DNA of 29,631 bases, taken from Clostridiales bacterium (GTDB lineage: Bacteria > Bacillota > Clostridia > Christensenellales > Borkfalkiaceae). The stretch is taken from NCBI GenBank assembly GCA_021635425.1, contig JAJWOJ010000003.1, forward strand, positions 1-29,631, written 5' to 3'. Below the pieces are notes generated by a model, which was not told the DNA's origin, searched no databases, and saw only the letters and a program-made list of their open reading frames with translations. The position numbers and the translations under genes are program-made. Shown piece after piece: positions 15,684 through 24,666 of the stretch. Within the stretch, counting starts at the first letter, position 1. Every line of letters begins with the position of its first letter.

Positions 15684-17807
15684 TCAATCCAGATCCCAAT
15701 CGGCGAAAACAACGTCCGCCAACTGTCCTTCTTTAAGATGTGTGTTCTGCAACGAATTGAAATCGTTGTAAAACGCTTTGCGAAGAACCTTTAACTGAGT
15801 ATCGTTATAAGTAGACGCGTAAGTCGTGCATAATACGAGCCTCGGGAACAACGATTCTATAAGGATATTTTTATAAAGAATCTCATATTTGTCGGGATCC
15901 GTTTCCTTATACGATTCTATCGCTTCATACGCCTTATCGAAAAGATTTATCCAGTGGTTTATCATTCCCTGCGGCCAAATTTCTTCACCCGCAAGAGCGT
16001 TCGAGTGTACGCCGCCGCCCGTTTTGGATTCTTTCGCGCGCTGATTTGCCTGAAGCTCGTTAAAATACTGACGCATAAACGGTTCGGCTTCGGCAAAATA
16101 GTTTTTAAACCAGAAATCGACCACTTCGCCGTAATTATAGTTGCAATTAAATTCAAATTTTGCGGCAAGGTAATCTCTTAATTTAGCAAATCCGCTGCAA
16201 TTCGAATTTTCGTAAGATCCTTCGCTGTAAACGTAACTTGCGTTATAACTCTTGAAGAAACGTAAATTTTCGGGAATGGTTTCGAAGCTGTTATACGGAT
16301 AAAAATACATCCAGTAGTTCACCTCGTAAAGCCAAAGATACATTTTTCCGCCAAGACCCGCCCATGCTTTTACGGCATTGGCATAAACCTGATTTTCGAT
16401 TTCGTAAAAACTGTGAACGTAGTTTGCCGCAGAAGCCGCGTATTCGACCGAAACGCGATTGTGGCAATAAAGTTTTTCCGTATTGCCGTTTTCGTCTTTT
16501 TGCAAAACAGCCTGAACGGTGTCGTTTTCGTCCTTTATAAATCTGTAAAGATCGTCGGGCTGCCCCTTTCCTTCTTCGTCGTATATGATATCTCCGTTCG
16601 CATTATGCACAACGGGGGCTTTAACGCCCGTGCCGTAAGCAAGAAGAATTATATTGAATTCCTTGTTTTCGGAAAAGCCGTCTTTTCTCGCCTGATCGGA
16701 ATCGAGATATTCGCTGACCTTATCGGCAACGTCGTTCGTAAACGTAAGCATCGCTCCGGAAATCGTGTTTCCGTAATGCTCATAGGATTCGCGGCAGGCG
16801 TCGCACGAACAATGCGTAACGTCGTTATAGCCTAACATTACGTCGTTTTGCGAAATTCTGATGTTATCCACGCTCGGTTTTGCCTTCATAAAGCCGATTA
16901 TGGCATTCGTATAGGTTTCCGTCATCGCGTTGTATTCGGTTTCGTCGCCGTGTGCGGTAAAGCAAGGTTGCCACTGATCGTTTTTAAGTTTTCCGTTTTC
17001 AATCTCCATAGTATCGGAGAACCAGAGAGGATGAGCGGCTTTCTCGGCTATAGTAGTAAAGTCCGTAATGTTATGAACGGCGTTCGTTCCCGTGTTCAGA
17101 ATAAGTTCGCCCGTGGAAAAGCCCATATCGTACTTTTTGGCGGAAGTCATTTTATTGCTTGCCACGCGATAAGCGTAATCGGGAGCCTCAACGATATCCA
17201 TTGCGGGAATAGTTCCGTCCGCCCCGACGAAAACGACCATATCCGCCGACAGCTTTTCATAGCCTAAAACGTATTTCAGAAACGCTATCGCGCCCATCTG
17301 GTAACCGCGGTCGGTATAAGCCTGAATAAACACGCTTTCTCCGACGGTTGTAACCATATACCCGGAAACTCCGAGTTCGGAATAATCGGGCAAAGAAAGC
17401 CCCGCTTCTTCAAAAGCGTCGTCCTTGCCGATAAAGATATATTTTCCGCCCACTTCCCCTTCGCCGCTCTCGGGAACGTCAACCTTGCTCGCGGCGAAAG
17501 TCTGTCTCTGTATAAGGCTTACCGCGCCCGTGGTTTTCCAATCCCCGCCGACGATTTTATATTCCGTCGAGCCGTTTTTGACGAACGTCCCGACGGGTTT
17601 GTCGTAATTAACGTTTACGTTATGCAACGAGTTAGTAACGTAATGCGCTTCGCCCGCCGTTGCGGGAGACACGGGAGCCGGGATATTTCCGTCCGCACCC
17701 GATGTATCGCTGCCGCCTCCTTTCTTCTTGCAGGCGGTAAGCCCCAACGCAACGCTTCCGGAAAGACACAATGCGGTTAATAAAGAAATTATTTTTTTAC
17801 CTTTCAT
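15684..17807 (-). CDS. DUF4838 lipoprotein, putative glycoside hydrolase
   Basis: 707-residue lipoprotein with lipobox LTAC (Cys26). I chose the ATG at 17807, not 17822: the earlier ATG overlaps the upstream stop codon, but a GAGGAG ribosome binding site (17815-17820) fits only the later one, which also begins a clean signal peptide. Residues about 60-200 resemble the N-terminal domain shared by GH67 alpha-glucuronidases and hexosaminidases (DRGYQMGAIAFLKYVLGYEK). Residues about 205-530 match DUF4838: QPCFTAHG near 280, then SQNDVMLGYNDVTHCSCDAC near 320-338, and YLWLYEVNYW near 490. DUF4838 is considered glycosidase-like, but no activity can be read off. With a beta-glucuronidase in the same operon, activity on a uronate-bearing glycan is plausible. 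Confidence 0.85.
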   Translation of the reverse strand: MKGKKIISLLTALCLSGSVALGLTACKKKGGGSDTSGADGNIPAPVSPATAGEAHYVTNSLHNVNVNYDKPVGTFVKNGSTEYKIVGGDWKTTGAVSLIQRQTFAASKVDVPESGEGEVGGKYIFIGKDDAFEEAGLSLPDYSELGVSGYMVTTVGESVFIQAYTDRGYQMGAIAFLKYVLGYEKLSADMVVFVGADGTIPAMDIVEAPDYAYRVASNKMTSAKKYDMGFSTGELILNTGTNAVHNITDFTTIAEKAAHPLWFSDTMEIENGKLKNDQWQPCFTAHGDETEYNAMTETYTNAIIGFMKAKPSVDNIRISQNDVMLGYNDVTHCSCDACRESYEHYGNTISGAMLTFTNDVADKVSEYLDSDQARKDGFSENKEFNIILLAYGTGVKAPVVHNANGDIIYDEEGKGQPDDLYRFIKDENDTVQAVLQKDENGNTEKLYCHNRVSVEYAASAANYVHSFYEIENQVYANAVKAWAGLGGKMYLWLYEVNYWMYFYPYNSFETIPENLRFFKSYNASYVYSEGSYENSNCSGFAKLRDYLAAKFEFNCNYNYGEVVDFWFKNYFAEAEPFMRQYFNELQANQRAKESKTGGGVHSNALAGEEIWPQGMINHWINLFDKAYEAIESYKETDPDKYEILYKNILIESLFPRLVLCTTYASTYNDTQLKVLRKAFYNDFNSLQNTHLKEGQLADVVFADWDLD

Positions 17808-17818
17808 CTTTTTTCTCC

Positions 17819-20800
17819 TCATTCGACCGTTACGACAAACGATTCGGTCGATGTGTTGCCGAACTCGTCGCTTACGGTTATAAACATAACGTACTTGCCG
17901 GCTTTCGTCGTTTTGAAAGAATTGGAACTGCCGTCGAGAATCGTCATTTTTCCTTCGGTATTTATAACGTATTTCATTACGGTAAGTTTATCCGACGCGG
18001 TTACGTTATCCGTAGCCGTGAAGTCCGGAAGAATTATCGTATCGCCCGCTTTGGCGGTTTCGGTGTATTCCGAAGTTATCGCGATTACGGGAGCTTCGTC
18101 GTCGATAACGTTGATATATGCGGTGAATTTTCTGCTGCCCACCGCCCAATTCTCTTTGTTTGCGGTATATTTTGCGTTCCAGACTCCGTATTTATTAAGT
18201 TTTACGACGTATTCTTTGCTTGCGTCAACGTTTTCGAGCCTTACGCCGTTTATATCCGACGCGATATTTCCTTCGCCGTCATAAACCGAAAGTTTAACGG
18301 AAACGTTAGGAGAAAAAGTGTCTCCCGCCGTAACGGAATTAAGAACATATTCGTCGCCTAAATGATAGTTTCCGCCGTAATCGCCGTTGATGCTTATAGT
18401 CGGCTTTGCGTAATCTCCCGTATCGGAAGAAAGAACGTTGCCTGAAACGGCGTCGACTTTGTATTCCGCCCCGCGGGAAGCGTTTTCAACCGCAAAATCG
18501 AAATACACTTTGCCCGACGGGAATCCGTCGAACTCTTCTCCGTTATCGTATTTGCTTACGGGAACGTTGGTTTTATTGAACGAGAATTTACCGTTCTTAT
18601 AACCGACCCTTACGCCTTCTGCGCCCGCGGTTAAAACGGTTTTAAGATCAAGCGCGAAGTCTCCGCTCGAAACGGTTGTTCCCGTAGAACTTACGGCGAT
18701 GTTCAACGTTGCCGAGACAGAGGGGTTTTCCGAATCTTTAAGCGTTACCTTTATGCCGCTGAACTTGGTGAGTTTTGCAAACGTGGTAAACTCCACCATG
18801 AACGCGTCGGCAACCTGTGCGTTTGCGAATGTCCATTTAACTTCGGCAGACGCCTTTTCGACTGCAATCAGAACGCCCTTTTCAAACTCGTTTCCGTTAT
18901 CGTCTACGTAACTCGTAATAAAACCTTTGCCGTAGAAATATTCCGAACAGTTTATATCCTGATCGTCGCGGATTTTCAGCACCGCAACTTCGTAAGTTCC
19001 GTTATTGTATTCCTCTTTTCCGCAATAATACGTTATTTTTACCTTATCGCCGCTCTTCTGCGCAACGGGTATGAACGATTCGCCCGAAGTATATGTTTCG
19101 GTTTCTCCGTTTTGATACTCCACTTTAACCGAACAAAGCTTCTTTTCCTGTTTACCGGACGAATAGTCGTCGCAGTAAAGTTCGGGTAAAAGATATTCGG
19201 AACCCTCGATGAAAACGGGCGCGAGATTTACGTTCTCGTTAAAGAACGGTTCTTCGCTCGCGACGGCGTTAATCGTGACAGACTCGCTCGCTGTATTACC
19301 GACGTAGTCCGTCGCGGTGTAAGTAACCGTCCATTTGCCGGCTTTTTCGAATCTGAATCCTTTGGTTACTTCGAAATTCTCACCGTTAAAAGAAGCGGTA
19401 ACCGTTATATTCTTATCTCCGCTGCCGCCTTCGACGGTCGCTCCGCCGAAATCGACGGGATAACCGAGTTTTACCGAATCGCCCGTTTCGGGTAAAGCCG
19501 TAAATCTTATCGGAGGAATATATCCGCCCGCGTGCATGATATACACTTTTTCGCTTTCGTTTCCGGAATAATCCTTAACTTTATAAACGATCGCATAATA
19601 CCCGGATTTTTCAGGCACGAACGCGCCGTTAAGAACGCTTACCGAAACGGGATATGCAGACGAATAATTGTAATATACGTTGACGTCGGGAATAAGTTCT
19701 CCCGAATAATCGTCGTAAGCGTCGGCCGTCGGAACGGTATAGCTCTTACCGACGACGCCCTCCGGCAAATTTTCATAGCCGGTGTTTACCGTTATGATCG
19801 GAGCGTCGTTATCGGAAAAAGAGTTGCCGACGATATCCGCACCGAGAACTTTTGTTAAACAGAAATTAGCCGTAGTCGACGAATAACCGGAAGCCGAAAG
19901 GCTTAAACGCACCTTATCGCTCTTAAAACCCGTCCATACGTCTTTGTAATAATCGACGCTGTTGAGTTGCGAAACAAGATTTCCCTGAGCGGAAACTTTC
20001 GTGGTAAGAGCGTCGAACGCAACGGAAATAATCCACTTGTCGGGAGCGAGCGAAGTCGTCGCGCCGCCCCATTTAAGATTCACTCCGTCGTCCGAATTGA
20101 ACTGTGCGACCCACGACCCTAAAATCAACGTACCTTTCCCGTTATTGACTTCGAGTCCGCTCGACCTTTCATATCCCGTCATCACCTGTCCCTGACCTGC
20201 CGCGGCGATACACATCTGTCCGAGCGCGTTACCGTTTATCGTCCAGCGCATGATATCGACGTTTACGTAAATCGACGGATAGGACGCGTCCGTCAGCGTG
20301 AGCGTAAGCTTATCGAAATCGGGCGTGCCGCGCTTATCGGGAGTTATAAAACCTTCGATAAGATTATTCACGGACGTTAAATCCGCAACGTCGATAAGTT
20401 TCGTAAATGACAACGTGTCGCCCTTTGCCAGACGAACTTTGAGTCCCTCGGAATTTGCTTCGAATTCGGTATATTTGCCATACTCGGCTAAGCTTTCCGC
20501 TCCGCTCATGTTATACGCGGTGTATCCGACGTTGAAACCGAAAGTTTTTACATAGATTTTGCCGCCGTCGGTCGCCATGTATTTGACGCCGTATTCCCCT
20601 GCCTGCGACAAACGGACTTCGTCGCTTCCGTAATTCGTTCCGTCGGGAAATTCGACAACCGAAGTCGCCTTCAGTTCTTTTCCGTTTACGCTTAAAACGT
20701 AATCGGGAACTTTAAGCGTTTCTCCGAAAACGTAACTCTGCTTTATCTCGCCGCCTTTCCATTCCTCGGCGCGCGCGCTTTTTATTCCGACCGCACCCAT

Positions 20801-20896
20801 CGCTGCAGCCGAAACTGCCGCAATCGCGAATGCGGTTACGGCAAAAAATTTCAGTTTGCTTTTAAAACTTTTATTTTTAATTTCTTTTTTCATCAT
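17819..20896 (-). CDS. Large secreted multi-domain Ig-like/lectin-like protein
   Basis: 1025 residues with a long signal peptide cut after SARA (residue 43) and no lipobox. Domains as I read them: Ig-like (about 50-124), lectin-like module A (about 125-355), Ig-like (about 363-457, starting DNDAPIITV), Ig-like (about 460-545), Ig-like or linker (about 550-645), lectin-like module B (about 650-825), Ig-like (about 828-930), Ig-like (about 933-1025, starting DDEAPVIAI). Modules A and B share a pattern of FDKLTLTLTDASYPSIYVNV versus FSGIKVTLKDSENPSVSATL, so they look like duplicates. No LPXTG motif, S-layer motif or catalytic signature is visible, so wall attachment is unclear. It follows the permease by 15 bases. 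Probably a glycan-binding protein that captures substrate near the transporter (inference). Confidence 0.85.
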   Translation of the reverse strand: MMKKEIKNKSFKSKLKFFAVTAFAIAAVSAAAMGAVGIKSARAEEWKGGEIKQSYVFGETLKVPDYVLSVNGKELKATSVVEFPDGTNYGSDEVRLSQAGEYGVKYMATDGGKIYVKTFGFNVGYTAYNMSGAESLAEYGKYTEFEANSEGLKVRLAKGDTLSFTKLIDVADLTSVNNLIEGFITPDKRGTPDFDKLTLTLTDASYPSIYVNVDIMRWTINGNALGQMCIAAAGQGQVMTGYERSSGLEVNNGKGTLILGSWVAQFNSDDGVNLKWGGATTSLAPDKWIISVAFDALTTKVSAQGNLVSQLNSVDYYKDVWTGFKSDKVRLSLSASGYSSTTANFCLTKVLGADIVGNSFSDNDAPIITVNTGYENLPEGVVGKSYTVPTADAYDDYSGELIPDVNVYYNYSSAYPVSVSVLNGAFVPEKSGYYAIVYKVKDYSGNESEKVYIMHAGGYIPPIRFTALPETGDSVKLGYPVDFGGATVEGGSGDKNITVTASFNGENFEVTKGFRFEKAGKWTVTYTATDYVGNTASESVTINAVASEEPFFNENVNLAPVFIEGSEYLLPELYCDDYSSGKQEKKLCSVKVEYQNGETETYTSGESFIPVAQKSGDKVKITYYCGKEEYNNGTYEVAVLKIRDDQDINCSEYFYGKGFITSYVDDNGNEFEKGVLIAVEKASAEVKWTFANAQVADAFMVEFTTFAKLTKFSGIKVTLKDSENPSVSATLNIAVSSTGTTVSSGDFALDLKTVLTAGAEGVRVGYKNGKFSFNKTNVPVSKYDNGEEFDGFPSGKVYFDFAVENASRGAEYKVDAVSGNVLSSDTGDYAKPTISINGDYGGNYHLGDEYVLNSVTAGDTFSPNVSVKLSVYDGEGNIASDINGVRLENVDASKEYVVKLNKYGVWNAKYTANKENWAVGSRKFTAYINVIDDEAPVIAITSEYTETAKAGDTIILPDFTATDNVTASDKLTVMKYVINTEGKMTILDGSSNSFKTTKAGKYVMFITVSDEFGNTSTESFVVTVE

Positions 20897-20911
20897 ATCT
20901 CTCTTAAAAAA

Positions 20912-21811
20912 TTATCCTTTCACTCCGCCCACGGTAAGATTCCCGAGCAACCGTTTGTGGAAGCAAAGGAAAATTACGAGAACGGGAAGCAAAAACATCA
21001 TCGGGGCAGCCATTTTTACGGGCATCTTCGCGAAATAATTGAACGAACTGCTCTTTATCCAGTACAACGCTTCGGATATGGTAGGATGCGTGGGAAGATA
21101 AAGCATCGGAGTCTGAAAGTCGTTCCAATAGGTTACGAACATAATCAGCAAAACCGTAAAAAAAGTATTTTTGGCAAGCGGCATCGAAATTCTCGTCATG
21201 ATACAGAAATCGCTTGCGCCGTCTATCTCCGCGGCTTCGCTGTACGCGTCCGGTATAGACGAGAACACCTCGTGAAACACAAGAAAATAAAGACCTAAAA
21301 AGCCCGACTTCAATATCCACATTCCGAACATGTGATCGTAAATACCCATTCTGATTACTACCTGCAATTCGGATGCCTGACTGCCGACTATGGGGACGAC
21401 CATACATACGAGAACCGTACCGTAAACGATCTTTGAAAATTTATATTTATATCTCGCGCAGAGATATGCCGTTATGCACGGCACGAGGGTTGCGACGAAC
21501 GCGCTTCCGACGGAATATAAAATCGAATTCATAATCATGTCTCCGGTTGAAATAACCGTCTTTACCCCGTCGATAAGTTTTTCTACCTTATATTCGTGCA
21601 AGACGTAGGAAAAGTTATCGAAGTACCACGGATCCGGCAAACCGTACTTATTACCAAGAAAGTCGTTCGGGTCTTTAAGCGAGGTCAGAAACGCCCAGAT
21701 CAGCCATATTATCAATATCGCGCAATACAAACCGAGTATTATCGCCATAACTATCGTCAAAGGCGACATTCTGTCTCTCGTTACGTCCTGTTTACGTTTT
21801 AATTTTTTCAC
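20912..21811 (-). CDS. Sugar ABC transporter permease, MalG-like (locus B)
   Basis: 299-residue CUT1 permease. The start codon is GTG at 21811, supported by an AAGGAGG site 7 bases upstream that lies inside the end of the previous gene; only 2 bases separate the two genes. Membrane segments are visible near 17-43, 93-118, 128-145, 165-182, 215-232 and 268-285. The EAA loop is EAAEIDGASDFCIMTRISMP from residue 192. The C-terminus LLGNLTVGGVKG is typical of MalG-like subunits. It pairs with the MalF-like subunit encoded just upstream. No ATPase is encoded nearby. Confidence 0.93.
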   Translation of the reverse strand: MKKLKRKQDVTRDRMSPLTIVMAIILGLYCAILIIWLIWAFLTSLKDPNDFLGNKYGLPDPWYFDNFSYVLHEYKVEKLIDGVKTVISTGDMIMNSILYSVGSAFVATLVPCITAYLCARYKYKFSKIVYGTVLVCMVVPIVGSQASELQVVIRMGIYDHMFGMWILKSGFLGLYFLVFHEVFSSIPDAYSEAAEIDGASDFCIMTRISMPLAKNTFFTVLLIMFVTYWNDFQTPMLYLPTHPTISEALYWIKSSSFNYFAKMPVKMAAPMMFLLPVLVIFLCFHKRLLGNLTVGGVKG

Positions 21812-21813
21812 GT

Positions 21814-22734
21814 TCAGTCCTCCTTCGGTCCGTATTTATCGAGCAGATACTTAACCAGAAACGTGAGCGGCACCGCTATTATCGTGATCATAAGCCCGAG
21901 CGAAGCAATCGTCGGATATTCCGCCATGTTCTGTTTCGCCGTGTATGTTTTTACGTAAAGCAAATATCCCAGCGTCATCGTCTCGTTGTTGGGGGTTGTC
22001 CCGAAGAAAATGAAATCGTTGATCTGGTTGGTGAATATACCCGCCACGCCCGTTACGAGAAACACCGAAACGGTGGAGAAAGACATCGGCAGAACGATAT
22101 ACCAGAACTCTTTAATTCCGCTTGCCCCGTCCAGATGCGCAGACTCTATAACTTCCGTCGAAATCGAAGACATTTTATTGGCATACATCAGGACGGAAGT
22201 TGCGAAACCTATAAAAATGTTATAAAACATTACGGTTGCAAATCGTCTGTCCATGCTGAAAAAGTCTATTTTTCTGTTCATATGGAACACTTTTTTAAGT
22301 ATTTCCGCCAAAACGTTATTCATAAACGAAACGTAAATACTGACGAGAACTATGCTCGACAATATCGACGGCAAAAAAAGCATTACTCTGAAAAAGCCCG
22401 AAGCGGGCAATTTCTTGAATATGTAATACGAAAAGAACAACCCGAGCGGCACGCCGACAACGAGAGTGATCAGGTATACTTTTACCGACACTCCCGCCGC
22501 GCGAATCATCTGGTCGAACATCGTGGGATCTTTGAACCACCGCGTAAAATTCTCAAAGGTCCACTTAAATTTACTGTAATCGTATATGTCTATATTCTTA
22601 AACGACAACAGAATCGAGTTGAAGTTTACAAACAGATAAAATATAACGAATTGCAGAACGGGATACGCCATAAACGCGCAGTAAAATATAAGTTTTCTAT
22701 TCGAGCGCGAACGGACGCTGTTTTTTTCCGTCAT
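21814..22734 (-). CDS. Sugar ABC transporter permease, MalF-like (locus B)
   Basis: 306-residue CUT1 permease. Membrane segments lie near 15-45, 83-105, 115-137, 167-185, 218-235 and 275-295. The EAA loop is a variant, ESAHLDGASGIKEF from residue 197. It starts 3 bases after the binding protein gene, with its AAAGAGG site inside that gene, so translation is coupled. It forms the transmembrane heterodimer with the next gene product. The N-terminus is strongly basic, as expected for a cytoplasmic tail. Confidence 0.93.
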   Translation of the reverse strand: MTEKNSVRSRSNRKLIFYCAFMAYPVLQFVIFYLFVNFNSILLSFKNIDIYDYSKFKWTFENFTRWFKDPTMFDQMIRAAGVSVKVYLITLVVGVPLGLFFSYYIFKKLPASGFFRVMLFLPSILSSIVLVSIYVSFMNNVLAEILKKVFHMNRKIDFFSMDRRFATVMFYNIFIGFATSVLMYANKMSSISTEVIESAHLDGASGIKEFWYIVLPMSFSTVSVFLVTGVAGIFTNQINDFIFFGTTPNNETMTLGYLLYVKTYTAKQNMAEYPTIASLGLMITIIAVPLTFLVKYLLDKYGPKED

Positions 22735-22737
22735 ATT

Positions 22738-24483
22738 TTATACCTCTTTCCAGAAAGCAGATCCTCTCTTCTTCCAGTATGCATAACTCTTCAGGAAATA
22801 ATCTTCGCCGCTCTTTGCGCTTACGCCGTCTTTCAGAATCGTCACGGGCGTACCGGGTTGTACGCCGATAGTGTTAACTTTGGTAGGAATCAAGTCGCTT
22901 CGATTTTTGAGATAGAACGGAGCGTTTGAATAATAACTGAAGGTTTCCGCTTTTTTATTGTAGTTTATAAGGGTTTTCGTGAAGTAGTTCGCTTTATTAT
23001 AAGTTTCGGAACTTACTTCATAATCAAAATCCTTAAGAGCATGAGTTATATCGGTAAATTTATCGAGAGCCTCGTTACTGCAAGCATACTGAACAAAATC
23101 GAGCGCAGCCTGTTTTTTCGAGCCGAGATTCGATTTCACGCAAACCGCAGCTTCAAGGTAATCAAGGAATACGTTGTTTCCTTCTGCAAGTTTCGCAGCG
23201 TTAGCCTTCGGGAGAGACATCCAACCGAATTTACGATTTTGTTTTGAATATTTCTCGTCCTTTTTTGCCATATTGTTAAAAACGACGTTAGCTTCGGCTT
23301 CCCACCAGGATCCGTCTACATACATAGCATACTTCTCGTCCGAAACAGACATGTCGGTGCCGGATTTAAGGAACATTTCCTGAGCGTCGGTCTGCGTGAA
23401 CGCAGTGTTGAAACCGTCTTCGTTATAGTAATCTTCCTTGGAAACCATACGTTTTACAAAGTCGAGCGCATAATACTTACCCGCCTGACGGAACACGTCG
23501 TATCCGTTGGTATAATCGATCGTCGCGCTTTCGATAACGGGTTCGCCGTTTTCCTTTACAACTGCCGTTCCGTCGCCGTTAAGTTTAACAAGATCGGTAG
23601 CGTTGCCTTTGAAAGACATATTGAGTTCCATTTGTTCAAGCCCTTCGTATTCCGCAACCAAAGCGTTATAAAGAATGTTGATGTAATAATCGGAAAAAGT
23701 TCCGGGAAGCATAAACGGAGTAACGCCTCTTTTGAGCATTTGTCCGCAGAGATAAAAGAACTCGTCATACGTTGCGGGAAGTCCGTCGTCCATAGAATAA
23801 TCGATGCCGTTTTCCGTTCCCGTTTTTCCGTCCGGTCCTTTGCTCTTGTTCGGGTTGGTTTTGCTTATGAGCGAGGTCGTTTCGGAATCCGAAATATAAA
23901 ATCCGTATTCATCGAAAATTTCAACGTTGTAAATAAGCCCCATTGCCCCCTTGTAGTGAGGAAGCGCGTAATACTTCTCCTGTACGCCTTCCGACGTAAC
24001 GCCGCCGAAATACGAAATCTGCTTGTCGTTCATTTTGGAACGAATTGTTTCGTTATCGTATTTGCTTGTCCCCGTAACGATTCCCGTAAGGTCTTCGAGC
24101 GCGCCGCTCTGACGCCAAGCGTAATAATCTCCGCCTTCCATAAAGAATACGTCAAAGTTAGAATTCTTTATATCATCCGAAGACCACTGTTTCATTGCGC
24201 CCTCATGGCGAACCTGAACGCCCTTTTTGCCCTCTTCGTAAACGGTGTCCTTGTTTGCTTCCTCGAAGTCTGCTTCGAGCTGATACAACCACTCGTCTTT
24301 AAACCCTGCATTATACGTCCAGACATAAACCTGCGTTTTGGTATCATCGTAAGTCTTGTCCGACTGTGCGCCGTTGTTGCCGCCGCCGCCCGAACTCGGC
24401 TTACCGCACCCGACAAACGAAACTGCCGACGTTAACGCAATGCCCGCCGCCAGAACCGATGTTAACAACTTGTTTCTTTTCAT
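22738..24483 (-). CDS. Extracellular sugar-binding lipoprotein of ABC transporter (locus B)
   Basis: 581-residue solute-binding lipoprotein (lipobox FVGC, Cys26), about 100 residues longer than the locus A counterpart. A Gly/Asn-rich linker follows the lipid anchor, then the lobe I pattern QVYVWTYNAGFKDEWLYQLEADFEEA and the FDVFFMEGGDYY segment typical of CUT1 binding proteins. The C-terminal part contains QAALDFVQYACSNEALDKFTD, a common feature near the end of this family. It is the first gene of locus B. Its start has an AAAAGGAG site (24493-24500), and a near-consensus promoter lies 60-90 bases upstream. The greater length fits binders of longer oligosaccharides, but the substrate is not known. 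Confidence 0.92.
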   Translation of the reverse strand: MKRNKLLTSVLAAGIALTSAVSFVGCGKPSSGGGGNNGAQSDKTYDDTKTQVYVWTYNAGFKDEWLYQLEADFEEANKDTVYEEGKKGVQVRHEGAMKQWSSDDIKNSNFDVFFMEGGDYYAWRQSGALEDLTGIVTGTSKYDNETIRSKMNDKQISYFGGVTSEGVQEKYYALPHYKGAMGLIYNVEIFDEYGFYISDSETTSLISKTNPNKSKGPDGKTGTENGIDYSMDDGLPATYDEFFYLCGQMLKRGVTPFMLPGTFSDYYINILYNALVAEYEGLEQMELNMSFKGNATDLVKLNGDGTAVVKENGEPVIESATIDYTNGYDVFRQAGKYYALDFVKRMVSKEDYYNEDGFNTAFTQTDAQEMFLKSGTDMSVSDEKYAMYVDGSWWEAEANVVFNNMAKKDEKYSKQNRKFGWMSLPKANAAKLAEGNNVFLDYLEAAVCVKSNLGSKKQAALDFVQYACSNEALDKFTDITHALKDFDYEVSSETYNKANYFTKTLINYNKKAETFSYYSNAPFYLKNRSDLIPTKVNTIGVQPGTPVTILKDGVSAKSGEDYFLKSYAYWKKRGSAFWKEV

Positions 24484-24500
24484 TATGATTTACTCCTTTT

Positions 24501-24526
24501 GCCTGCGACGCGAAATACGCGCGGGC
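24501..24526. promoter_or_regulatory. Palindromic leader element before locus B operon
   Basis: GCC, then CGCG-AAATA-CGCG (24509-24521), then GGGC form an imperfect inverted repeat between the expected transcription start (about 24536) and the ribosome binding site. It could be an operator or a short leader hairpin. Its placement mirrors the LacI-type operator of locus A, but the sequence is unrelated. A similar string (GTATTTCG then TCGC on the minus strand) occurs in the gap before the esterase gene. Confidence 0.4.
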
Positions 24527-24542
24527 ATAATTTCATACTCTT

Positions 24543-24571
24543 ATTATAATACATACGGCAATTGTTGTCCA
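24543..24571 (-). promoter_or_regulatory. Promoter of locus B operon
   Basis: Minus strand: TGGACA (24566-24571, one base off the -35 consensus), a 17-base spacer, and a perfect TATAAT (24543-24548). It points into the solute-binding protein gene and is divergent from the AraC-type gene, so activation by that regulator from the shared 183-base region is likely. Confidence 0.85.
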
Positions 24572-24620
24572 TACTCATATTTATTATTTTTTACGAATTT
24601 CTATTGTCTTTGTTTTTTGC

Positions 24621-24650
24621 TTGCAATTTTCTTCTTCTTTGTGGTATATT
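24621..24650 (+). promoter_or_regulatory. Possible promoter of the AraC-type gene
   Basis: TTGCAA (24621-24626), an 18-base spacer and TATATT (24645-24650) with a preceding TGG (extended -10). The implied leader would be only about 10 bases, so the ribosome binding site would lie almost at the 5' end. This makes the call tentative. Confidence 0.4.
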
Positions 24651-24666
24651 TAAATCGGAGGTCGAT

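Noticed and set aside
23632..24435. Plus-strand open frame of 267 codons
   Set aside because: It is fully antisense to the locus B binding protein and has shadow-type composition.
24562..24666. 35-codon N-terminal extension of the AraC-type regulator
   Set aside because: It is hydrophobic, lacks a ribosome binding site, runs through the divergent promoter region and is unlike AraC-family N-termini.
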